Source: Lepisosteus oculatus
Taxonomy: Eukaryota > Chordata > Actinopteri > Semionotiformes > Lepisosteidae
DNA length: 64,000 nt
Assembly (NCBI RefSeq): GCF_040954835.1
Contig: NC_090723.1
Coordinates: forward strand, 6,706,001 to 6,770,000
Reading direction: 5' to 3'
Shown here in pieces: positions 1-62,660 of this stretch (position 1 is the first letter of the stretch; each line of letters opens with the position of its first letter). Both the position numbers and the translations under genes were made by a program. Below the pieces are notes generated by a model, which had not been told where the DNA came from, ran no database searches, and saw only the letters and a list, made by a program, of their open reading frames with translations.

Positions 1-252
1 GCATGAATGAAGAGGTGGCAAACCCATAACACATGGCTTTCTGTTGATGAAAGAAACTGTCAGACTTCCAGTTTAAGCTCCCTTGCTGTCCAGTGTGAGT
101 CTCAGAGCCTTGACTGTGTGCTGTCAGATATGAAATGCCAGTTGATCTTCAGCAGAATAGGCTGCTTCTGTTTCATCTTCACTGAAGTGACCATGGAGGT
201 TGTCGCGGCGAGGGTGCATTGGTTTAATTTGGATTTTTTCTTTTTTCTGCAG
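1..252 (+). other. psmd11 intron, 3' part
   Basis: This is intronic sequence ending in the T-rich acceptor tttttcttttttctgcag. The preceding exon, expected to encode LRYAGRQ-like residues, was looked for here and is not present. Confidence 0.8.
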
Positions 253-3436
<3,184 letters not shown>

Positions 3437-5206
3437 GTGAGGTTCCTCTCTCCCCGGGGCAGTGGGGAGTCTGTGCCTGTATGTGCCTTCGCATGATGAG
3501 CAGGTGAACCCGCAAGCAGTCCTGGGTTTAAAAAGGTAATTTGGCATGATTGGAATCTAACCCAGGTTCACAGACATCTGAAACAAGACTCTCATTCCTC
3601 TTTTCCTTACGGAAAGCACTGGTCAGTGAATGGGTCGGCCCAGGTGTCAGATCCTTCTCAGGACAGGGATATCTACACAACACAATTAAAACACATGTGG
3701 GCTGTTTGGGAGATGGCCATGCCACTGGTGTGTTTTAACATAGACCAGTGCAGAACTGGAAACAGACTGCTGTTTGACGAGGGATTTGAGGGGTGGGGGG
3801 GTCCTGTATGTCTCACCAAGTAAAGGCCTTGCTCAGAGCACAGGTTGGGCTCTGTGGCCCAGATGTTTCGAGTCTGAGCCTCGCCTGTGTCACTCGCCTG
3901 AGGCAGCTCTTGGCAGACCCGTGACTTTGGGACATAAGATATAAGATCACTTTATTGGCCCTATACAATTTCTTGTATTGGGGATTTGTCTTTACGCAGA
4001 CCCCAACCTGCTCTCCAAGAGACACACAGACAGGGAGAGAAGCTTGGGGTCAGAGCGCAGGGTCAGCCATTTATACGGCGCCCCTGGAGCAGTTGGGGTT
4101 AAGGGCCTTGCTCAGGGGCCCAACGGAGTAGGATTCCTCTGCCGGCCATGGGATTTGAACCAGCAACCTTCCAGCCACAGGCGCAGATCCTCAGCCACAG
4201 AGCCACCACACCGCCCTGTAGGGTTGATCTTGAGCTCCCGCAGGGTTGCAGTGACGTCCGTGAAGAGGTGTCCTGCCCCTCCCGTTGGCTCTAACGCTGC
4301 TGGGAGGCGCTGTGGAGCAGACAGCATGTCAAAGAGATGAATAGCTTTGACAAGTGGACAGTGCAAAGCAGTACTGGAGTCACTGCAGTGATCACAGACA
4401 TAAAGAAGTCATTGGCTTTTAAGAATTGGCTTAACTTAGTGTTAAATTACTCTGCTGAGCATTGCTGTACAATGGAGTTTAAAATGGGTCAGCCTCATTA
4501 GCTGTTTAATAGCACCTGATAAAATTAAGTCAAGGGAGCAACTGTAGCCCCCCCCTGCCCTAACCTACTTACTGGGCTGTGATCTACATCGTCCATTCTC
4601 TGGGAGTCTGGAGAGACACAAGGGTCAGCTGGCAAAGAGTTGTGCCTTCTCTACGGAATTTACACCTTTTCTCTCCTTGAAAATGAGCTCTTTTTGAGTC
4701 CTCAAATTATATTCCATTTTGCATTTTATTGATCCTTTCTACAATTGCGTTTTCTCCACCTTGCCTAGCATCTTTGCATGGCTGTGATCCCTTTCAGTAA
4801 ATAAAGAGCAAATTCGGCTCGGGCACAAAAAAGGCTATTCTAAAACCATCAGTTGTACAGAGTGAGCAGTTTCCTTGATTGCTCTTGACCGATTTTTTAC
4901 ATGAAAATCTATTTCTTCTTTAGAGTCGCCGTTAATATAATGTAGCTGCTTGACCATTAAATTCTTCTGTGGATTCAGTGCTTAATAATAATGATCTGTC
5001 TGATTATGTGTCTCATAATAACTTATCTTGTTTGCTGCAATTACTGAAATGTTACTGCCTCTGATGATGATGTAGATTGGTGTTTTGAATGCTGTTGTAT
5101 ATTGGGGTTCCCCGTTGAACGTGGTGATGTGAAAAGGGGTCCCCAGCGCCGGGGTTGTCGAGAACCTCCCTGGTCTAAAGCGAACACTGTTGTCTCCTGT
5201 CCACAG
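3437..5206 (+). other. psmd11 3'UTR intron (1.77 kb)
   Basis: It starts with gtgagg directly after the stop codon and ends at the acceptor cctgtccacag (5206). It carries a tRNA-derived SINE at 3937-4216. Otherwise it is ordinary AT-rich intronic sequence. Splicing here does not alter the protein. Confidence 0.65.
3937..4216 (-). mobile_element. tRNA-derived SINE, near full length
   Basis: Minus-strand reading starts GGGCGGTGTGGTGGCTCTGT (A-box region, at 4216) and has a perfect B box GGTTCAAATCC (about 4160). A body with GAGCAAGGCCCTTAACCCC follows, then GTATAAATGG, and a tail ACAAGAAATTGTATAGGGCC ending in CAATAAAGTGATCTTATATC and an ATCTTAT repeat. Head, body and short-repeat tail in this order are diagnostic of a tRNA SINE. 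Family assignment was not attempted. Confidence 0.7.
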
Positions 5207-5548
5207 AAGTCCAGGCTGCAGTACGTGGAGAATGTGTGAGACCAGCGAGCGGAACATTTTGGGGGGAGGGGAGAGCTTAAACAAAATACAAAACTAAAAA
5301 ACAAAAAACTGCGACAGGATTCCTCTGTTTCCTTCTGCTTTCACTCCGAAAGTTTTTAACGTCTCCCTCAACGGACGAAACTTCTCGAACTCCTTTCTTC
5401 ATCGCCATCATCATCGTCACCTTTTTGTTTTTCTCCTTTTCAGGTGTCTGTATAAACACTCAGCGGCCCCAGCCGGCTATCAGGGAATATTGTAAAATAA
5501 CGATAAACATATACATTATAAATATATATACATATAAACCTCCGAGAT

Positions 5549-5554
5549 AATAAA
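5549..5554 (+). terminator. candidate proximal poly(A) signal AATAAA
   Basis: A canonical hexamer 343 bases into the predicted terminal exon. A T/G-rich element (gtgtactctgttgcc) follows about 30 bases later. It would give a short psmd11 3'UTR. Confidence 0.4.
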
Positions 5555-5789
5555 ACCGTTAGGATTACACTGCCTAAAGAGTGTACTCTGTTGCCCCTCT
5601 AGGGTTAAAGCTGTCTTGTGACCCACCAGTACTGGTCTGGGGACTTTGTCAAAGGCACGCAGGGGAAGATGCTCGTCTTGTAGAGACGTTTGCAAAGTTG
5701 CGAAATTTGTACGCCTACTTCCCTCTGTCCTGTCAGAATCCCGCTGTGTACTCTCGGTTGTAACTTCCGTGCACGGCTGGTTGAAGCCA

Positions 5790-5900
5790 GGCGTCTCCAG
5801 ACCTCGTCCTGGAGAACTGGTGTGTCTGCGGGTTTTCCAGCTCTCTTTAAAATCACTAGCTCCCGGAGAGCTGGGAGGTGTTGATAAACTGGTCCAATGA
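5790..5900 (+). repeat. dispersed repeat (CCTGGTCCTGGAGA-type), plus orientation
   Basis: It contains CTCGTCCTGGAGAACTGGTG followed by TGTCTGCGGGTTTTCCAG. The same core (two T/C-rich lines, 'cctgg-cctg-gag' then 'tctgc-ggttttc') recurs at 13985-14065 (minus), 14308-14445, 34262-34360 and 34765-34840 (minus). This indicates a moderately old dispersed family. The family name is unknown to me. Confidence 0.45.
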
Positions 5901-6553
5901 AGCCAGTACAAAGCTGACTAGTACCGTTAAGAACTGAGATGGAACAAAAACAAGCAGACATGCTGACCCTCCTGGTCTAGGATTGGAGATCCCTCTTTTA
6001 GGCTAAAGAGGTAACGGCTTCTAATAATAAAATGGAGCAGGGCAGCAGATCAGAAATTACCCCAGGCCGTCATGTACTTCATGGTGTTAACCCCGCCAAG
6101 TGTTGTTGTCAGTCCCTTCTGCTACCAGGTCCACTTTTATAAAAACAAATATCTGAATCCAACCAAGTCCTGTAAAGACGAGTGTTTTTGGAAAGCAGGG
6201 TGAAGTACCTGTAACAACGCCACCCTATTTTCTTCAGTTGGGGGATTGTTAAATTTAGTCTCCCAAAAGGACAGTGTCCACCTAGCCCTCCTCTGTTTTG
6301 CAGATGTCCCCGGTGAATGTCCCCGTAGATCTGGTGACACTCTAGTCTTGCCATTACCTAGTCCTACAGAGGATGGAACAGGGCAGTGTGTGTGTGGGGG
6401 GAGGGGGGAGGTTTAAAATAGTGGGGCTCTCCAACTCAACTCTGCCTGCAGTGATGGTTCACAAACTACAATACAGTACTTTATTAGCCAAACTCTGTAT
6501 TTTTATGGTTTTATTTTGCTTTTCTTTAACAAAAGGAAACAAAATTCAGTTCA

Positions 6554-6559
6554 AATAAA
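6554..6559 (+). terminator. candidate poly(A) signal AATAAA
   Basis: A canonical hexamer followed at once by T-rich gttttctatttttatg, a typical downstream element. It is my preferred end for psmd11 mRNA. Another AATAAA occurs at 6958-6963. Confidence 0.5.
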
Positions 6560-6580
6560 TGTTTTCTATTTTTATGACTC

Positions 6581-9500
6581 TCCTCTGCCTCTTGGACGGT
6601 ATACAGAATGAATGCAGTTTTCAGTGGGTTCTCTTGCCCCTGTGTCTTTCAAGATGGAGAATGATTGTGTGGGTGCTTGTTTGTGAAGTGGGGGATTGGG
6701 GTCCTGCTTTTAAAGGGAATGCAATTAGAAAAATGGGTGTGTTCTGCCTTTCATCTAGTATAGTTCCCAAAAGTGACGAGAGAAATCTCAAAGGAATGTC
6801 TGAAACGTAGACCTCTCATTAATGAGCTCAGCATCCGGTCTCTGCTAAGTTAGCACAAGATTTTTCACACCTGCTAGCAGCCATTCAGTTTGTCCACGAA
6901 TCTTGAAGGATTTAGTATTATTTACAATCTTGCTCGTGTGCAGACAATACAGCTTGGAATAAAGGGACTCCTCTTTCCTTCAGTTGAGTCAAATTCTGCA
7001 GTCCGATAGATAGACTAGCATGTCTCAGCTTTAGAATGTGACTTGGAAACGTGGCTGTTCAGAGCTCAAGGGGTTTATATGGCCCAGGGCAGGCCATTTC
7101 CTCTTGGGAAGGGAAAACTTAAAGTCTGGGATTAAGCAGGTGAGGGGGACCTTTGATCTGAGCGATGGAAGATCAAGCTCACTGCTGAAAAGTATATTTC
7201 GATTCCATCCAGTCAGTTATGTGGAAAAGTTCAATGCATAACTGACTGCACTATAACTCAAGTGACTGGAGTTATAGAAAATGCCACCTCTACTGCCACC
7301 CCCACATCAATATCGATCCAATTCCTCTTCGCAATGTGAAGAGGAGGGCAAGGTCTCAGCAGTGCAAGCTGAGAGACAGGTGACCGTGCACACTGGGTAG
7401 GTATTGGTGTTGTGTTGCCAAAACTGCTTTTGCAGGCTTTCATTACTACCTTAAATATATTCTCTGGGGTTTTACCTGCAGTAACAATCTGTAGAGATCT
7501 TGATCAGCTGAGGAGAGGGGCTTTACTGTGACGTGGCAGCACAAGGTCAAAAGCTACAAGAATCTTCAGGTACTTTATACTCTGAGAAAGGCACCTTTCC
7601 ACAACTGAGATAAGTCTAAGAACACGTTGAGATGCAAACAACTTCATGCCTATTGGTTGTTTTCATAGTTCTTAAGATTAATGACACTTCTCTCACCCTT
7701 ATAAAAAAAAAAAAGTCTTGAAGAGTGGCGTCAATTCTTTTTACTCTTTATTCTTTTTGAAATGCATGTTGAAAAGTCCTTTGGAAGTCTAGGACTTGCT
7801 CTTGTGTTCTGAGCTGCCGGAGCATCTGTTCTTGTGGATCAGCCTCCAGGGAACAAAGCATGGGATGAGGGTGGTTTCATCTGGAACATCTGACCCTTTG
7901 TAAGAGGAGCGGGTTTTAATCGTCCACACCTCTGAGCTTCAGGAGCTTTTCAATTCCATGGATTGGGTTAGGGTTAGGTTTGTGTAAGGAATAGTGGACA
8001 TGATGAGTGGGGTGTGGTGCACCATTTTTGCATGGTTTATCTGAATAGAACTCCAAAGGGATCATGGCAATTTTTTTTATGTGCATGTGGGTTTTTAAAA
8101 CGAGCATTTAAACGTTATCCAAACCATTGCTTGAAAGTACTCTATACTGAAGAATCAGCATTTATCTAGGATTGCTCACTCTGTCGGCTTAGATGTGAAG
8201 CAATAGCATTCAGACTCTGAAAGTTGCAGTGGGTATGACCTGTTTTGTTTCAGCCAGATTGGGCTGGAGTGAGAAACACAGGGTCTATTTCATTCTCAAG
8301 TCAAATTTTATTTATTGCTTTTCCCTCATACGGTCCCTTCTCTTTTACTCCAGTTAGAGATTTGGCTAATTTCATTGAGGTCAAGGTGTCCCTTTGCAGG
8401 GAGCTGTGTCTGCAGAGTTGTGTTATTGTCATGAAGGGATACACACCGGACCTGCTCTTTTTGTTTTTTCAAGGATGTTCCACACAAGTGTAATTTTCAT
8501 TGTTTTTTACAAACGGATGGGATTTTTTTAATGTTGCAAAACGGGGAACTGTGGATTTCGGAACTCTTCCCGAGGGTAGAAATTCAATACCCAAGAATGC
8601 ATTTTTAACTATTTTTCACGTATATACAGTATGTTAAGATTGTGTTTCCTTTTAAAAAAAAACATTTGTGGCGGAAATTCCACTGTCGGAGAACATTCTT
8701 GAAATTCTCTGTTGGTCCGTGTTGTTAGATCGCTAAAGCCCCTTCCTGATTCTGTTTGTCCAGTGGACAGATGGTCCTCTTGCAGCACAGTCACTCCCCT
8801 GCTGTTACTGATCAGACCTGAGCCAGGATGAAGCTCTCACTGGCCAGACTGCAGCGATGCACAAGCCAGGAACATGATTTGTAGCTGGAGAAGAAAAAAG
8901 AATATTACAACCTAAAATCCCCCCTTTTAATATAACATAAGCTAAATTATTACAGATGTCTCCAGCCACCGATGTCTCCTGAACCACTATCTGGGAGATC
9001 TTTTAATTTTTCTGCGCTCTGGGTTAATTTGCTCTCCTAGGAAAACCAAAGTGTTAGGGGCAAGGACAGAAGGAAATGCTGCCAGAGGTAAATGGGCGAG
9101 GCTCCTGGTTGTTTTCATATAGCATTAAGACCATGCCTGGGTTGGCAGCAGTATGTGTCCTGCTGGTCTCCTGGGTTAACTGGAGGCCGAACATAGTCCC
9201 TTTGCCAGGAGCGCGATCCTGCAGGAATCACGCCAGTTCTGGGTGGCGGTGGTAGCAGAAACAAGCGGGTTAGAGCCTGGTAGAAACTTGTTTCAATATA
9301 TTTTTTTAACTCTCTTCCCCCCTTCTGGAAACTTAAAGAAGGGACACGAGATGGTGGGAGCTCACATTCGCTGGAAACTTCAGGCAGTTGTAAATTCTGA
9401 ACTCGAGCGCCTTTCATCCCTTGTCTTCATATTTCTCCCCTGCTTGGTCGCTGTGTCGTTCGGGCCCTGCTGTCCTCCGTGTGTTATTTTGCGACAAGAG

Positions 9501-11220
9501 TTCACCTCGGGTTTTTAATAAGCGGTCGTCGGGACATTTGCAGTTTGAGTTCTTTGTAACTTTCCCTTTCCCTGTTCATAACATCCCTCTGTCGACAGAT
9601 TGCTTTCAGAATTCTTTCCTTTTTTAAAAAAAAAAAACCTTTCCGTTTCTGTCCTATTCTCCAGTTTGTATGATACCCTCAGCCCAGCCACACACACCCC
9701 CCAAACCAAAAAAAGAAAAAAAATGGTATGATCGCTTGTTTTGAGTTTCTAATGCCATCAATATCAAATGTACAAACGGTTCTTGCTGACCCAACAATAA
9801 CTGAGTATCTCTGATGTTCAGATGAGTTCAAATAAACTTTTTTTCAAAAAAAAAGGGGTGACTTTTTTGTCTTTCTTTTCAAGTTAGTCTGACGAAACCT
9901 TCCGAGAGATGAATGAGAAATGAGAGGACATGAAGACTTGGAACCACAAAGAAATGATCAATTTCTATTTTTATGCTGTATTTGTAAACGAAGTTCCACC
10001 ATACAGCAGCCATTTCAAGTAAAACTAAAGCATACTGTACCTGGATCCAGTATATGCATGTTAACAGCAAGAGAATACGCCCCTTTCAAGACAACCAGGT
10101 AATTTCTTACATGATATTCAAACAAATTCGTACTTAAACAGGAACTTTTACCAACAAAACCTTTTAGGAGGAGATATTTGGAGAGCCCACTCCTGGGAGT
10201 GTGTTTGGTATTCAACAGCAGTTTCCAGTTTCTGAAGATGTCTCTTTGTTGTAGGTTAGTGAAGAAATCACAGGCGGTTGGAAACGTGCGGTCTCTACCT
10301 CCTTGCAACTAGCTACAGGTATATGCGCCATATTGCACAAGCGCAAGAGCCTTTCTGTAGTCGACAAATGCTTCCGAAGATCTTTTACGCCTCATTCTTA
10401 AGGATAACCTGAACCATTTCGCCCCGTAATGCATTAAATCCGTTTTTTACGTCTGTCATGCACGGGCGATATTTTAAAGTGTGCCGGCTGGTTGAATATT
10501 GATGACTCCTGCCCGTGAGTCAAACTTTGAGGAGCCCGACTACTTGACCTACGCTACGCCTTGCTAGTGCACAACACGTGTCCGAAACCTCATTACTGTA
10601 TCGCTCCTTTATTTTGATACAAACTATTTACATACTTCGTGTATGATATTTTGAAAATGACATAAGGACACGCTAGTGTCAGTAATTGCTTGGCATTGTG
10701 AGATTATCATCACTTGTAACCCAGCATGGAACACCTGACCGGCCCGGAGTGCGATCTTACCTGCAGTTCCACAATCAAACCGCATGGGGGAACTCTTTCA
10801 CCTCTGCACTACTAAAAAAAAGCTCTTTTTTTCTATTTAAACCGAACATCTAATTACTGTACAACACCAATGTAATGTTCTGCTCGTCTGCCTCTGGAGT
10901 TACGTTATGGCAACCATTTCTTATGGAGAAGATTCAGAAGCGGCACAGCATGAGCGCAAACGGAGTCGGACACGCCACACGTACCACGTGTACAGTTTCA
11001 TATGCATAGTGTTTATAATCGGGCGATGCATAAAACCATAAAACAGCGAGTGATTGAAATATGCAGAAAATTGATGGTAGTTGATTTCTTAGTATGTAAT
11101 AATACTGTGCAATTCAGCCGATGTCATTTAGACATGTCTTCCCGAGGTACTGCAGATGACAATTAAAAATATAAATCACCATTAAAATAATTTCACAACC
11201 AGTCATTTCCGCTCAGTAGG
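6581..11220. other. intergenic / possible distal psmd11 3'UTR
   Basis: No coding exon was recognised on either strand; the open frames are short and lack domains. It holds poly(A)-like hexamers at 6958 and 9831, A-runs near 7702 and 8654, and a TA-rich run at 8620-8635. Two canonical E-boxes CACGTG (10575-10580, 10985-10990) lie upstream of the nsf promoter. The sequence becomes CpG-richer after 11220. Confidence 0.6.
9831..9836 (+). terminator. possible distal poly(A) signal AATAAA
   Basis: A canonical hexamer followed by ctttttttcaaaaaaaaa and then gtgacttttttgtctttc. If psmd11 has a long 3'UTR isoform, it could end here. No independent support. Confidence 0.25.
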
Positions 11221-11224
11221 ATTG

Positions 11225-11417
11225 ACTTTTACACAACGCAGCACGCCACCTCGTTCGTAGGGAGTGATGACGTAGCGGGTCTCATGCTTGCGTGCGCGCC
11301 CCCGCCGGCCCCCTCACGAGCCGGCGTCCATGCGCGGCCCCGCGGCCCCGTCCTGCGCTGACAGAGCCGAGACAGTTTCACTCCGCTTCGCCTCTCCGAG
11401 CGACAACAAACACGAAG
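11225..11417 (+). promoter_or_regulatory. nsf CpG-rich core promoter and 5'UTR
   Basis: GC- and CpG-dense block (runs such as GCGTGCGCGCCCCCGCCGGC) directly upstream of the nsf start codon, with no TATA box. This is the pattern of a dispersed-start housekeeping promoter. A CRE-like TGACGTA lies at 11268-11274. CpG density continues into the first 2 kb of intron 1. The exact transcription start is not visible. Confidence 0.65.
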
Positions 11418-58686
<47,269 letters not shown>

Positions 58687-59170
58687 GGCCGCCCGGCAGC
58701 ATCCCGCAGGCTGGGACTGAGAGGAGAAGGAGACAAGTCTGCCGCCCGGCCTCCTTCATATCACCCACCCCAGCGGGCGAGAGACAGAAGAAACACGCCG
58801 CCGCCGTCCCTCCCTCCCCAGCTGCCTCTGTATCTCCACTCTGCATGTGTGTAATGGCAACTGGGAGCCCTCCCTCCCGAGATCGCATCTTATCGGAGCT
58901 AACTGAAATAATGTTCCACTTGTCTTGTGAAGAAAGCTGTTTCGATAGCAGTTCTGTGCTTTATGCTCTGTGCCCATGAGCTTTTCGTTCTTACTCTTAT
59001 GCGTTTATATATATACACTATAAAATATCTAAATATAAACAGATGATTATGCCTACATGTATGTGTATAGTATATGTATAAAGTTAGCGTGTATATGCAT
59101 ACATTTGCTGTTTTATTTATATATTTTTGTATCTTATATATATATAAAATGCATAGACTACAATCATTCC

Positions 59171-59176
59171 ATTAAA
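59171..59176 (+). terminator. candidate proximal nsf poly(A) signal ATTAAA
   Basis: Common variant hexamer followed after about 15 bases by GT-rich ccatgtgttgacttgtttta. Confidence 0.5.
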
Positions 59177-59358
59177 AGTAGTTCTCCATGTGTTGACTTG
59201 TTTTATTTCTTTGCCTTGGAAATGTAGGCGTCTGACCTAATTTATTTGAAACTTATTAATAGTAATAATGTTCTTGTAATATACCTTTCTGTAGTCCATG
59301 TGATTGTCAGAGTGGGATTATTGTACAATTACCATCTTCTAAGCAAGCACAGAATATA

Positions 59359-59366
59359 TGTATATA
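59359..59366 (+). promoter_or_regulatory. Pumilio-type element TGTATATA
   Basis: Exact match to the PUF consensus UGUANAUA in the predicted long 3'UTR, just past the proximal poly(A) site, so only the long isoform would carry it. Confidence 0.35.
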
Positions 59367-61151
59367 TAATGAGACTAATTAAATCCGTTTTAGGTACCTG
59401 AATGGTACAGAAACCCCATGTGTGTGAAAGTGGGTGTGTGTGCGCATTAAAAAGCAGCATGGTTCAGTGGATTAAAGTAACTGCAGAGAAGTTATGTTAT
59501 GTAAGGAAAGAGAGTTCTAGATTGGACCAGTAAGGGGCAGTATAGACACCTAGGGGCAGGAGTGTCAGTACATGACAAAACCTAGTTCTCAGTGTGTGGA
59601 ATGCCTGTTCCTAACAGCATGCCGGATATCCTAGTCTGTATTTCTGTGCTCGGTTGTGTTCTGGGTAGTGTGGTCTTTGTTAATGGCTGTTTAGTAATCC
59701 ATCCATCCTTAAGCTTTGTCATCAGTGTGCTTTTTCCGGCCCCCTCTGTTTTCTTGTTCATTGAGAGCTAACACACTGACCCGGTTCTGTAGTTTCATCT
59801 TCTCTCTCCCTTATAGCGAAGATGTCAGGGGCAGATACGTATTCTGCTTCCCGATAGCCGAGGATCTCAGTGCCCATCACCTCTTTGCAAACTGCATGTG
59901 TCTGTTAGTTCAGGAGCAGGGATCTCTGATGCATCGGGTCCCTGCTGCTTCCTTCTGTCTTTTTGTTTTCCGGCGGAGAATGACCGAGTAAACTGGAGAA
60001 GGATTGTGCTGGCTTCTGATTCCTCCAGGAGCAAAGCTTCCTTTAGAGCTGCTAAATGAATTGCTCCCACTCTGGTCCCTCTCTCCAGATATGCCCTTCC
60101 TCCTTGGACGTGTCTATGGTTTGGCGAAATTGATAGTGAGGTTCAAAACCTCCATGCCTGGGGTGTATTGAAAGAATCAGTCTTGATTTGGAAGAAATTA
60201 TCTTTAAATTTACAGAAAAATAAATTATTTTCCATCAGCCTTGGAAACAGGTGTTGTAGAAACACTATCCCTTTAAATGTAGGTAGTGTTGGCCTGGGTC
60301 TGAGCCCAGAGTTAGGATAAGCGCAGTTTATGGGTGCCATGAATATTCTGATTTACCAAACCAAATGAATTTATTGTTGTTTTTTTTCCTAAGACACAAA
60401 GCTAGGGAGTAACAGAACACTACAGAAAAAGAAAATAGGGACTGGGGTTTATCTGTGTTTTTACTAATCTGCTCAACCAAAGAGAAAGTGGAAAGTAGGG
60501 TTGGAGAGCCTGCCTTGGTGTTTGACGAACTGTCTTGGCGTAGCTTCAAGGATGGGCGTATGGGGAGGCTGCAGTTTGTTCAGTATAAGTGAGTGTTTGA
60601 ACGCTTGCTTTCTGCACTCTCCTTCAGTATGACTGCGTCCGTGTGGGTTGTGTTCCTGGGCTTGTGTGAATCTTAAACCTTCGTCACGGGCAGATGCATC
60701 CGTGATCCTTGTGCTGAAGTGCAGCACACTGAGACGTGGGAGTCCAGCTGTTTCAAAGGGATCAAGGGCATCCGCTAGTTTCAAAGTCCAGGCTCGGCCC
60801 TTGCCAGCAGATCTTCACCAGGTAGAAGCCCGAGGCCTCTGTTAAAGAAAGTGCCTCCACATCGCAGGTGGGCAGGAATGTGCACTAGCTGTTGTGGCAC
60901 ACGGCTGCCAGTCAGCCCGTTCTGGTCCATCCTCTAGCACGTGCTGCATAATGCATATGTCCCTGTGTGTGGGCGTACATGGTTACAGATTTACGGCATG
61001 TTATGTGATCGGAAACCCAGTACTCTCTTACGTGTGTGTGTGCATAATTGTCACTGTGTTTTAACCCAACCCTTTAATATAGGCAACAACGGTTCTTGCA
61101 CACCTACTGTGCAATTTTCCTGTGTGTGAATACATATACATATACATGTAC

Positions 61152-61159
61152 TGTATATA
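61152..61159 (+). promoter_or_regulatory. Pumilio-type element TGTATATA
   Basis: Second exact UGUANAUA match in the long 3'UTR, within a TATA-rich run, which raises the chance of coincidence. Confidence 0.3.
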
Positions 61160-61300
61160 TATGTGTGTGTGAGTTATTGTTTTAGTTAAGACTGCGGAAG
61201 TTTAAAAAAAAGACTTGTACGAATTTCTACCGTGAACGTGCTTGGTGTCCAAAGCTGTTACAACTATGAAATGTGTGGCCAGATGCAACTGTATTATCGC

Positions 61301-61328
61301 AATAAAAGCACAGATACACAGAAATAAA
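61301..61328 (+). terminator. candidate distal nsf poly(A) signals (two AATAAA)
   Basis: AATAAA at 61301-61306 and 61323-61328, followed by T/G-rich cttctgcttagtgttctttcc. Paired canonical signals with a downstream element mark the likely end of the long nsf transcript. Confidence 0.6.
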
Positions 61329-61649
61329 GCTTCTGCTTAGTGTTCTTTCCATGCTCGTTCGGGGATTGAGAGTGACTGTTTACCTTGTGTACTGCCTTTA
61401 TTACATGATTTATTGCGTTCCTGACTTTCAAAATACACTCTTTTTTTGCTTTGCAAAGACGATTAATGTGAAGGGGTTTGTTTTCACACAGAGAGGTCTG
61501 TTAATATTTTTTAACTTTTCTTTTTCTCTTTGGTACTGTTATAGTAGTAAAGGCATTTTGTACTTTAATTTAGCTTCTCTTTTTTTAGCCTTTGTCATTT
61601 GAGATATTTTATTTATATCAAACACAAAATAGGCGGTCAACCTGCTTGC

Positions 61650-61980
61650 TGTTCCAATCAGGTCCAGGAACAAGGCTGAGTCTGGTCAGTACGGCAGTGA
61701 GACCTCTCGGGAAAACCAGGCTGCTGTTGTAAGAAGTGCTGGTGGACCAGTAGGTGGTGCTTTTCCCTCTGGACCAAAATTTCTGAAGCAATGCCCTAGT
61801 ACTGTATACTGACCAGGGAAACTGTGCTGTGGAAGGTATTGCCCTTCAGGTGAGACCTAAAATTGAGATTAACTCACTTTTTGTAGATCCTATGACACTG
61901 TGCCTAAGAGTTGAGATGTTCTTTCCAGTGCCTGGGCCATTGTGGGCTTTGTGCAATCTGGTTTCCCTAAACTGCAGTTT
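61650..61980 (+). mobile_element. 5S/DeuSINE-type SINE, plus orientation
   Basis: TCTGGTCAGTACGGCAGTGA, GACCTCTCGGGAAAACC and GGCTGCTGTTGTAAGAAGTG line up with the 5S-derived end and the following body of the 2571-3038 element. Later GATCCTATGACACTGTGCC and CTGGTTTCCCTAAACTG match the 23650-24080 subfamily. Diverged; 5' part of the 5S head missing. Confidence 0.6.
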
Positions 61981-62459
61981 CTTACTCTCCCATCAGGGTA
62001 CCTGTGTTACACTAATGGCTGCTCCTGGTCACCCAGGTGATTCCTGCTATGAGGTTTACTGTACCCAGGTGTCTCTCCGTAATTCTTCAACACTAGAGTT
62101 AGTCGTGCATCTTGATTTGCACGCATTTAAATGGGATTTTAAACTTAGCAATTCATGAAACTATATTTTCTTACTTGCATTCTTTGAAAAGGCTGATTGG
62201 ATGTCATTGCGTTTATATTAATAGAAAGACTCGTTTCTTGTTCTCTATGGTATGGTCTGAGAATGCAGGAGATTTTCAATGTTTTTGTATTCCCCTATGG
62301 AAATGGTTAATTGTTGTTAGTGGCTTATGTGATGTTTAGTCGGTGGGTTGATCTGACTAGTGTTTCTTCCACCATTTCAGTGTTTACATATACAAATGAA
62401 TTGGAATGTGGTTAATTAAAAAACATTCTTTTTTCACCATCAGGAAAGAAGGAATAAAA

Positions 62460-62660
62460 CAAACATGACACAAGAATTTATTCTTCAAATATATACTCTT
62501 AGTTCGGTCATACAGGTATATACATTGTATAATAAATAATATTTATAAAAACATAGCATTTTCAGATTATAAAATAAAAAGGGAATTATTAACTTTAAAA
62601 ACTTTGTACAAAACTTTGGATATAGCAACAAACAATGAAACTCCCCCCCCATAAATCATA
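62460..62660 (-). other. possible 3'UTR end of a convergent minus-strand gene
   Basis: Read on the minus strand, this AT-rich block (TTTTGTACAAAGTTTTTAAA ... GTATATATTTGAAG) leads into AATAAA (62482-62477), followed by T/G-rich cttgtgtcatgtttgtttta. That is the layout of a cleavage site. In mammals the gene convergent with NSF is WNT3. No coding exon is visible, so this is positional inference only. Confidence 0.35.

Larger units (their letters stand above)
5207..6580 (+). other. psmd11: psmd11 terminal 3'UTR exon (predicted)
   Basis: The predicted exon starts after cctgtccacag and is non-coding. It contains poly(A) signals at 5549 and 6554. A dispersed repeat piece is embedded at 5790-5900. 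The end at about 6580 assumes use of the AATAAA at 6554-6559; a longer form reaching 9831 cannot be excluded. Confidence 0.5.
58687..61350 (+). other. nsf: nsf 3'UTR (predicted, long form)
   Basis: Follows the predicted stop. Begins GC-rich, then becomes AT-rich with extended TATATA/TGTATA stretches at 59005-59160 and 61125-61165. Poly(A) signals at 59171, 61301 and 61323 suggest a short (0.5 kb) and a long (2.6 kb) form. Two Pumilio-type TGTATATA sites are present. Confidence 0.5.
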
